The position numbers and the translations under genes are program-made. Shown here one piece after another: positions 55,977 to 64,000 of a DNA stretch of 64,000 nucleotides. The first letter of the stretch is position 1; each line of letters opens with the position of its first letter. The DNA comes from Priapulus caudatus (lineage: Eukaryota > Priapulida > Priapulimorpha > Priapulimorphida > Priapulidae): contig NW_014577136.1 of the NCBI RefSeq assembly GCF_000485595.1, positions 56,296-120,295 on the forward strand, read 5' to 3'. The notes beneath the pieces were generated by a model. It made no database searches. It saw only the letters and a program-made list of their open reading frames with translations, and was not told the DNA's origin.

Positions 55977-56204
55977 TACAGCAAACTGTCAAATCATGCT
56001 TATATGTTAACCGGAATTCTCTATATTATCAAATACTCACATCATGGACAAACATGCTTCATGTTACAAGACCGCAAATAGGATTTAGGACCTGTAATTT
56101 AGGATTGAGAATAGAAAATTAAGAATACCACAAAGTTGTGTTTATCAAAAAATATAATTTAAAAACACGCTTCTCCCGAAACACAGAAACGACAGAACGG
56201 AGGC

Positions 56205-56486
56205 CGGCGAGAGAGCGTGGTTGCGTGCCTGCGTGCGTGCGTGCGTGCAGGCGTGCGGGCGTGCGTGCGGGCGTGCGGGCGTGCGTGCGCGCGGATAGGC
56301 AGGCGGGAGAGCGTGCGTGCGGGTAGGCGTGCGCGCTGGCGAGAGGGCGGGCGAGCGGGGAGGCAGGCGAGAGAGCGTGCGTGCATGCGGGTGGGCGTGC
56401 GGGCGGGGGTACGGGGAGGCAAGGGGGAGAGCGTGCGTGCGGGCGTGCGTGCGGGCGGGCGTGCGTGCGAGGAGCCAGGCGGGAGA

Positions 56487-56517
<31 letters not shown>

Positions 56518-56545
56518 GGAAGGCAGGCGGGAGAGCGGGCGTGCG
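56205..56545. repeat. GCGTGCGG/GGCAGGCGGGAGA GC-rich minisatellite
   Basis: Interrupted GTGCGTGCGGGCGTGC and AGGCAGGCGAGAGAGC units. Open frames on both strands are Arg/Ala/Val or Pro/Thr/His repeats and are not genes. Confidence 0.9.
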
Positions 56546-56645
56546 TGTGTTGTGTTTATTTAATGTGCGTGGACACAGAACGTCGGTCATGCGATATCGC
56601 TACACTACCTACCTACCAATCAAGTGCGATTTGACAGAAAATCAC

Positions 56646-59600
56646 CTGTGTTTATAATTAGGAGAGCGTTCTAGCCTGTAGAGCGCAAAACTCCTACTTC
56701 ATCCCTGCCCGCCCTTCCCCTTGTTTCGCTTGTCGCACGCTCAGCCTCCTTCTTCTTTCACCGCCCGTCGGCTGTCTTCCCTGCCACCTTTCCTCAGTCT
56801 CCCACCCCTCTCTCCCGCAGCAAGCTATATTACGTACTATTTTTTTAGCCGTACTGCACGTCTGAAACGATGCTCGCGCATGCGCAATATCTCCCGAGAA
56901 CAACAATATTTTGCCAAAAATTATTAATTTAAAATGAAGAAGGGTTATCCCAGCATAGATTTCGATAATAATATTTCATCAGTAGACCTCACTTATGAGA
57001 TCGGAAGCAGACCTAGCATGTAAGGTCCCGGCTGCATATATCATTCAGTACATAATCTGGTCACGTTACTCTTTTAGCGCATGCGCAATATCTCACCAGA
57101 TGAGTTATATTTTGTGATGAAAATGCATTTAATATGGTCAGGGAGTATCTCTGCATCGATTTCTGTAATAAATTCTTATCAGTAGACCTGTGTTTATAAT
57201 TAGGAGAGCGCCCTAGCCAGTAGGGTGCAAAACTCCTACTTCATCCCCGCCCGCCCTTCCCCTTGTCTCCCTTGTCACGCACTCAGCCTTCTTTTTCTTT
57301 CAGCGCCCCTCGGCTGTCTTCCATGCCACCTTCCCTTAGTCTCCGACCCCTCTCTCTCTCATCAAGCTATATTACGTATTTTTATTTAGGCAGTGCTGCA
57401 CGTCTGAAACGGTGCTCGCGCATGCGCAATGTCTCCCGAGAAGAATAATATTTCGCCAAAATTATGAATTTAAAATGAAGAGGGGTTATGCCAGCATAGA
57501 TTTCTAATTTTCTACAATAATATTCCATCAGTAGACTTCACTTATGAAATAGTAATCAGACCTAGCATGTAAGGTCCCGGCTGCATATACCATTCAGTAC
57601 ATAATCTGGCCACGTTGCTGTTTTAGCGCATGCGCAATATATCACCAGAGGAGTTATATTTTGTGATGAAAATGCATTTAATATGGTCAGGGGGTATCTC
57701 AGCATCGATTTCTGCAATAAATTCTTATCAGTAGACTTGTGTTTATAATTAAGAGAGCGCCCTAGCCAGTAAGGTGCAAAACTACTCCTTCATCCCCGCC
57801 CACCCTTCTCCTTGTCTCCCTTGTTGCACACTCAGCCTCCTTCTTCTTCCAGCGCCCGTCGGCTGTCTTCCCTGCCACCTTCCCTCAGTCTTCCACCCTC
57901 TCTCTCTCAGCAAGCTATATTACGTACTTTTATTTTAGGCAGTACTGCACGTCTGAAACGGTGCTCGCGCATGCGCAATAACTCCCGAAAAGAATAATAT
58001 TTTGCCAAAATTATTCATTTGAAATGAAGAGGGGTTATCCCAGCATAGATTTCTATCATAATATTCCATTAGAGACCTCACTTGTGAAATAGGAAGCAGA
58101 CCTTGCATACAATGTCCGGCTGCATATACCATTCAGTACATAATCTGGCCACGTTACTCTTTTAGCGCACGCGCAATATCTCACCAGAGGAGTTATATTT
58201 TGTGATAAAAATGCATTTAATATTGTCAGGGGGTATCTCTGCATCGATTTCTGTAATAAATTCTTATCAGTAGGCTTGTGCTTATAATTAGGAGAGCGCC
58301 CTAGCCAGTAGGGTGCAAAACTACTACGTCATCCCCGCCCGCCCTTCCCCTAGCTTGTCTCCATTGTCGCTCGCTCAGCCTCCTTCTTTCAGCGCCCCTC
58401 AGCTATCTTCCCTGCCACCTTTCCTCAGTCTCCTACCCTTCTCTCCCGCAGCAAGCTATATTACGTACTATTTTTTAGGCCGTACTGCACGTCTAAAACG
58501 ATGCTTTCGCATGCGCAATATCTCCCGAGAAGAACAATATTTTGCCAAAATTATTAATTTGAAATGAAGAAAAGTTATCCCAGCATAGATTTCTATAATA
58601 ATATTCCATCAGAGACCCCACTTATGAAATAGGAAGCAGACCTTGCATGCAAGGTCCCGGCTGCATATACCATTCAGTACATAATCTGGCCACGTTACTC
58701 TTTTAGCGCGTGCGCAATATCTCACCAGAGAGGTTATATTTTGTGATAAAAATGCATTTAATATGGTAAGGGCGTATCTCTGCATCGATTTCTGTAATAA
58801 ATTCTTATCAGTAGCTTTTGTATATAATTAGGAGAGCGCCCTAGCCAGTAGGGTGCAATACTACTACTTCATCCCCGCCCGACCTTCCCCTTGTCTCCCT
58901 TGTCGCACGCTCAACCTCCTTCTTCTTCCAGCGCCCCTCGGCTGTCTTCCATGCCACCTTCCCTCAGTATCCTACCCTTCTCTCCCACAGCAAGCTATAT
59001 TACGTACTATTTTTTAGGCCGTACTGCATGTCTGAAACGATGCTCGCGCTTGCGCAATGTCTCAAAAAAGAAAAAATATTTTGCCAATTTTTGTTAATTT
59101 AAAATGAAGAGGGGTTATCCCAGCATAGATTTCTATACTAATATTCCATCAGTAGGCCTCACTTATGAAAAAGGAAGCAGACCTAGCAGGTAAGGTCCCG
59201 GCTGCATATACCATTCAGTACATAATCTGGCCACGTTACCCTTTTAGCTCACGCGCAATATCTCACCAAAAGTTATATTTTGTGATGAAAATGCATTTAA
59301 TATGGTCAGGGGGTATCTCAGCATCGATTTCTGTAATAAATTCTAATCAGTAGACCTGTGTTTATAATTAGGAGAGCGCCCTAGCCAGTAGGGTGCAAAA
59401 CTACTACTTCATCGCCGCCCGCCCTTCCCCTTGTCACCCTTGTCGCACGCTCAGCCTCCTTCTTCTTGCACCGCCCCTCAGCTATCTTTCCTGCCACCTT
59501 CCCTCGGTCTCCCACCCCTCTCTCTCCCGCAGCAAGCTACATTACGTACTATTTTTTAGGCCGTACTGCACGTCTGAAACGATGTTCGCGCATGCGCAAT

Positions 59601-60850
59601 ATCTCCCGAGAAGAACAATATTTTGCCAAAATTATTAATTTAAAATGAAGAGGGGTTATCCCAGCATAGATTTCTAGGATAATATTCCATCAGAAGACCT
59701 CACTTATGGAATAGGAAGCAGACCTTGCTTGCAATGTCCCGGCTGCATATACCATTCAGTACATAATCTGACCACGTTACTCTTTTAGCGCACGCGCAAT
59801 ATCTCACCAGAGGAGTTATATTTTCTGCTGAAAATGCATTTAACATGGTCAGGGGGTATCTCTGCATCGATTTCTGTAATAAATTCTTATCTGTAGACTT
59901 GTGTTTATAATTAGGAGAGCGCCCTAGCCAGTAGGGTGCAATACTACTACTTCATCCCCGCCCGCCCTTCCCCTTGTCTCCCTTTGTCGCACACTCAGCC
60001 GCCTTCTTCTTTCAGCGCCCCTCGGCTGTCTTTCCTGCCACCTTCCCTCAGTCTCCCACCCCTCTCTCCCTCAGCAAGCTATATTACGTACTTTTATTTA
60101 GGCAGTACTGCACGTCTGAAACGGTGCTTGCGCATGCGAAATATCTCACGAGAAGAATAATATTTTGCCAAAATTATTAATTTAAGAGGAAGAGGGGTTA
60201 TGCCAGCATAGATTTCTATAATAATATCTCATCAGTAGACCTCACTTATGAAATAGGAATCAGACATTGTATGCAAGGTCCCGGCTGCATATACCATTCA
60301 GCACATAATCTGGCCACGGTACTGTTTTAGCGCATGCGCAATATCTCACAAGAGGAGTTATATTTTGTGATGAAAATGCATTTAATATGGTTAGGGGGTA
60401 TTTCAGCATAGATATCTGTAAAAGATTGTTATCAGTAGACCTGTGTTTCTAATTAGGAGAGCGCCCTAGCCAGTAGGGTGCAAAACTACTACTTCATCCC
60501 CGCCTGCCCTTCCCCTTGTCTCCCTTGTTGCACGCTCAGCTTCCTTCTTCTTCCACCGCCCTTCAGCTATATTCCCTGTCACCTTCCCTCAGTATCCCAC
60601 CCCACTCTCCCGCAGCAAGCTATATTACGTACTATTTTTTAGACCGTACTGCACGTCTGAAACGGTGCTCGCCCATGCGCAATATATCCGGAGAATTATA
60701 ATATTTTGCCAAAATTAAGAATTTAAAATGAAGAGGGGTTATACCAGCATAGATTTCTATAATAATATCCCATCTTTAGACCTCACGTATGAAATAGGAA
60801 GCAGACCTTGCATGTAAGGTCCCGGCTGCATATACCATTCAGTACATAAT
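56646..60850. repeat. ~542-bp dimeric satellite, about eight monomers
   Basis: The marker TGTTTATAATTAGGAGAGCG (or a variant) recurs at about 56648, 57189, 57740, 58277, 58819, 57-bp-shifted 59357, 59902 and 60445, giving periods of 537-551 bp. Each monomer has two related halves. Both halves carry GCGCATGCGCAATATCTC, then an AGCAT(A/C)GATTTCT...TAATA block, then ATCAGTAGACCT. The first half adds a pyrimidine-rich leader (CCCTTCCCCTTGTCTCCC). Frames of 60-84 codons ending in a TARLKRCSRMRNISREEQYF-type sequence recur in most copies because the monomers are similar. The array is cut at about 60850 by another repeat. Confidence 0.92.
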
Positions 60851-61230
60851 CGCTAGCTAAACGTCTCCTAAGTTGTGGACACACTATGCGATTTTTCATG
60901 CGATCGAGCCGGCCGGCTGAGTCGGGCGACGCTGTGGACACACTACGCGACTGAGCCGGGCGACTCTGTGGACACACTACGCGACTGAGCCGGGCAACTC
61001 TGTAGATCATGTGACAACTAATTGTGATTTGATTGGCTGATGAATTGTACAATCGGCCGACTCAATCGCAGACCCGACACACTAAGCGATTGTAGCCGCG
61101 CGACTCAAATAATAATCAAACATGTTTGATTCGGGCGACTCAGCCGGCTGGCTCGAAAATCGACCGCGACACTGGACACACTAGGCGATTTTCGATTCAC
61201 AAAAATCGCCTAGTGTGTCCACCCCTATAC
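60851..61230. mobile_element. Repeat with GTGGACACACTA(C/G)GCGA subterminal motifs
   Basis: GTGGACACACTACGCGACTG followed by AGCCGGGCGACTC is repeated three times at 60876-61000. Inverted forms (AATCGCCTAGTGTGTCCAC) lie at 61205-61222. Multiple subterminal copies and inverted ends fit a non-autonomous DNA transposon inserted in or beside the satellite. Target duplication was not resolved. Confidence 0.5.
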
Positions 61231-62559
61231 CTTCTGTACCGCATTTTTACGACGCTGAAACGCCACATTGTACGGAATCTCGCGTCCCGACAAGCAGGCT
61301 CGAAACAAGCAAGAAACGTTCTCTTTGCGAGATCGAACTACCAGCTATTAAGTATTAGTTATTGTTGAATTTCCTCATTAACCCACTCCAGTCTGACCAG
61401 TGTGCTTTGTTGCTATTTTTATCTTTATGAGTGATGAACCTTTTTAACCTTCATTATCCCTGCTGTCCTGCTCTTTTCCAATCCTTTCTCTACCCCTTCT
61501 GCTCCCTCATTCATTCTGATCCAACCATATCTCTTCTGTTCCATCCTTATCTTGTCTACTACCGCCCTATCAGTTCCCCCAAAACCTCCAAACCCTCCTA
61601 CTCCCAATCCCTTCTACTTCCTTCCTGCCAATCCATTCATTTTTCTTCCTCCCTATCGCTTCTGTTATGCTTCCAGCAATTTCACAATCCACTCTTGTTG
61701 CAAGTAGATACAACTATTTCTATGCACCAAAGAGAAAATCTATAGATACAAAAACATTTTATATCAAACAATTTAATTTGGAATGAAACTACAACATTAA
61801 ATATCATGATCATAGTTGTCACATTTTTCTCAATAATGCAAGAAAAAAATTAGCTATTACATGTAAAGATACAGTGACTGGTGATATTGATGTCAAGCAG
61901 AATTTATCTACTAATAAATTGATTGATGTGTTATCAATATTACACAAAAAAGTCAATTTTCTATGTGTTCTATGACTGTGACAATGCACAACAGAATGTA
62001 CACAGTGTAATATGAACAATAGTAGAGTATATGAGTATATAGAGTAGAGTATGAAGAGTATATTCTCACTTCATCCAGTGCCCTCACGACAGATGACTTG
62101 TACTTAATTTACCACACATTCTATGCATCGGAATATGACACAAAAGTGTTGACACATGTACGTCACATTTTGCTTTTAGATAAGCACCTAGTTTTTACCA
62201 CACGTATCCTAGTACCAATAGCACTTGTGATATAGAAAAAGCACTCAAATCACGTGGTTTTTTTACGTACAAAAATTCCCGATAACCTTCCTTCGATCAG
62301 CTCACTACACACTGTGTCCCACCGTACGTAACCTGTAGTGTGTGTCGACTTGTGATGAACATGGCAACCCCGGGCCCACCCCAAAAGATTTGAGAAGTGT
62401 GAAGAAAAACGTGTTAATTAACTTCGGATGTGAAGGTGTGCAGTGCCGACATTTCAACTTCGTCGGGATGACCTGAGGTCTGCAGCTTCTGCAAAGGATG
62501 CTCGCTCATCATAAAGTCTATGTACACTTTCGAGGATGCTTCACGATGTTGAAAGGAAG
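61231..62559. other. Spacer and HYPK 3' flank
   Basis: A pyrimidine-biased stretch lies at 61431-61700 (open frames there are compositional). No supported gene. Confidence 0.4.
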
Positions 62560-63747
62560 TCAGTTGGTTAATGCAGCTAACGTGGCTACAACGTCTCCTC
62601 GGTGCACCCTCAGGTTCCTCTCGGCCACAGTTTTAGAAATCATCATCTCTGACATCTGCAAAGCAAAGAAATCCGACATTTAGGCCCAAGCAGAGAAACG
62701 TTTTAAAATCCGATTTTCTTCTCCGATAGATGACGCCACTACCCCGCACTCAACACCGGCTCGTCGCTGATTAGTCGCAGTAACTCTGCTGTAACTGAAA
62801 AATCAACGAAAAATCAAGGTAAATATCTTCAAGAACTGGAAATTTATCTTTGAACTTTTACCTTGATTACCTTACCTTGAGAACATTTACCTTGATTTTT
62901 CGTTGATTTTTCAGTTACAGCAGAGTTACTGCGACTAATCAGCGACGAGCCGGTGTTGAGTGCGGGGTAGTTCTGAATTCACTAATAATGGCAGTTTTGT
63001 TTACGTTGGAAGTTACTAAAGTCTGATAAATTGGACAATAGTTGTGACTATTCCAGAAGAGAAGGAACCGCGTGTGGATTTTCAGATTTCCTGATCCCGG
63101 ACGGTTAAAACGGTATCAAGGTCTTTGTGTTCGGTTGTCTGATTGCTGAGATCTAGCCATTTTTATTCGCGACTCGGGTTATAAGTTGTGACAAGTAATT
63201 TTTCGCATTGGCCAAAAACAGTGGTTTGCCATCAAGTTTAACGGCTCTAATGTGGAATCGAGGTACAGGGGTGGATTAATTGTTGTGCATGGTCGAAGTG
63301 GATACATCTGGCTGTGATATGGTGCAAAAGTTGATAGAATAAGTGTGAATTTCTGTCTGTGGTTGGAGCTCAAATGAAAGGTTACTGTGATCGCCAGCGT
63401 GCGGAAGTTAGATCCCTTCTTCTCTTTATAATTATATATATAACTTTTTTTTTGCCTCAGGTCCCTGTGTGTCTTGCAAGCAAGTACTTACAAGTTTCTT
63501 TACGAGCAAGTACTAGCTGCCTGGCAAAAAAGTTCACAAATTTTTTAACCCAGATGTAATATATAACATAACATATATGGTAATATTTCTGTATGGAGCT
63601 CATTTTCAGCTCATATTAACTATGAAATTCATTACTTACAATTAGTTCCACATCTTCCTTCCTAATTTTGACCCTGGCTAGCTCCTTTTCGCGTTCAGCC
63701 TTTTCCATGTTCTCTAATTGCTTCTTATTACCTATGACTGCCATCGC
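62560..63747 (-). CDS. HYPK: HYPK (huntingtin-interacting protein K), last two exons
   Basis: The penultimate exon is 63640-63747 (36 codons) and begins AMAVIGNKKQLENM; it continues EREKELARVKIRKEDVELI. The last exon is 62560-62655 and encodes MSEMMISKTVAERNLRVHRG, then DVVATLAALTN and TGA. Both splice sites are canonical (TTTTAG acceptor; ATT/GTAAGT donor; TTTGCAG acceptor). The order and motifs match the C-terminal half of HYPK, including the UBA-like helical end with TVAERNLR and ALTN. HYPK binds NAA15/NAA10 (NatA), modulates N-terminal acetylation and has chaperone activity at the ribosome. The N-terminal exon(s) lie beyond base 64000. The intron (62656-63639) carries a large palindrome. 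Confidence 0.9.
62739..62970. mobile_element. Large hairpin (about 88-bp arms) in HYPK intron
   Basis: CTACCCCGCACTCAACACCG through AAAAATCAAGGTAAAT is matched almost perfectly in reverse complement, ending CGGTGTTGAGTGCGGGGTAG. The loop is about 55 bp, itself with ACCTTGA repeats. TA flanks the CCCCG ends, compatible with a TA-target fold-back MITE. Confidence 0.65.
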
Positions 63748-63768
63748 CTAAAAGAGAAAATATAATTA

Positions 63769-64000
63769 CAGCGGTAGAAATTAACTTTTGAACAAGGGAG
63801 TCCTAGATACAATAATGTAACCCAAACACAGGAGGATAGGCCCGGGTTACAACGCAAGCCTATTATTTTCTTTGAAGGAACCCCTGAGTGAATTACTCAG
63901 GGCGGTTTGCTGGTACGTTTTCAGAGACTAGAACTTCCAAACTAGGTTTATTCTAAACACGAACCTTAATTTCTCCGCTATCCTGGAACTTACTATAGCT
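63769..64000. mobile_element. Left end of hAT-like MITE family seen at 52323 (runs off the window)
   Basis: CAGCGGTAGAAATTAACTTT then TGAACAAGGGAGTCC matches the first 35 bp of the element at 52323-52671 with one change. The rest diverges, so it may be a fragment or a different subfamily. Confidence 0.5.

Noticed and set aside
56159-56657. Arg/Ala/Gly/Val-rich and Pro/Thr/His-rich ORFs
   Set aside because: GCGTGCGG minisatellite translated in several frames.

Overview
This window is nuclear DNA from an intron-rich animal. It has GT-AG introns, vertebrate-like exon structures, animal genes (PRP16/DHX38, nardilysin, LRRC20, HYPK), many DNA transposons and abundant microsatellites. The repeat types (Kolobok-like TTAA elements, hAT-like MITEs, a PIN+CXC transposon protein, a Crypton/DUF3504-type recombinase) are common in marine invertebrates, but the sequence alone does not identify the phylum.

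Layout. 1-3.8 kb: a large inverted-repeat transposon relic with a TTAA-flanked MITE inside one arm. 4.2-5.3 kb: a degenerate GTGC/GCGT tract. 6.9-12.6 kb (+): the last 11 coding exons of nardilysin; the N-terminal catalytic half is not in the window. 13.07-13.89 kb: assembly gap. 14-19.8 kb: AT-rich, gene-poor DNA with MITEs. 19.8-20.2 kb (-): a GC-rich candidate terminal exon with a poly-Gln run. 20.26-24.73 kb: a tandem array of a ~30-bp unit bracketed by two copies of the same splice-junction-like sequence. 26.8-29.9 kb (-): two exons of a Crypton-type tyrosine recombinase-like gene. 30-34.4 kb: microsatellites and hAT-like elements. 34.4-37.25 kb (+): a TATA box, a noncoding exon and a single coding exon for a secreted Gln/Gly/Arg-rich protein whose mature part lacks cysteine. 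38.2-39.7 kb (-): a complete four-exon LRRC20-like gene, convergent with the previous one. 41.4-53.2 kb (+): a complete 21-exon DHX38/PRP16 gene (1225 codons). 53.2-53.9 kb: tandem copies of the DHX38 C-terminal tail. 55.3-56.0 kb: a Tc1/mariner-like element. 56.2-60.85 kb: a GC-rich minisatellite, then a ~542-bp dimeric satellite. 62.6-63.75 kb (-): the last two exons of HYPK.

The genes are housekeeping or unrelated to one another: second-step splicing, metallopeptidase, NatA cofactor. No operon-like pathway is present. The most unusual signals are structural. (1) A family of extremely short (30-39 bp) near-perfect hairpin insertions begins with CAG and ends with CTG or close variants, and is flanked by exact 7-bp direct repeats; longer elements with similar ends share the 7-bp repeats. 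(2) Splice-junction-spanning and gene-end tandem duplications recur: the DHX38 exon 8 acceptor and donor, the exon 21 acceptor, the DHX38 last 18 codons repeated about 14 times, and the junction sequence bracketing the 4.5-kb array. (3) A satellite carries NRF1-like GCGCATGCGC palindromes in both halves of its monomer.
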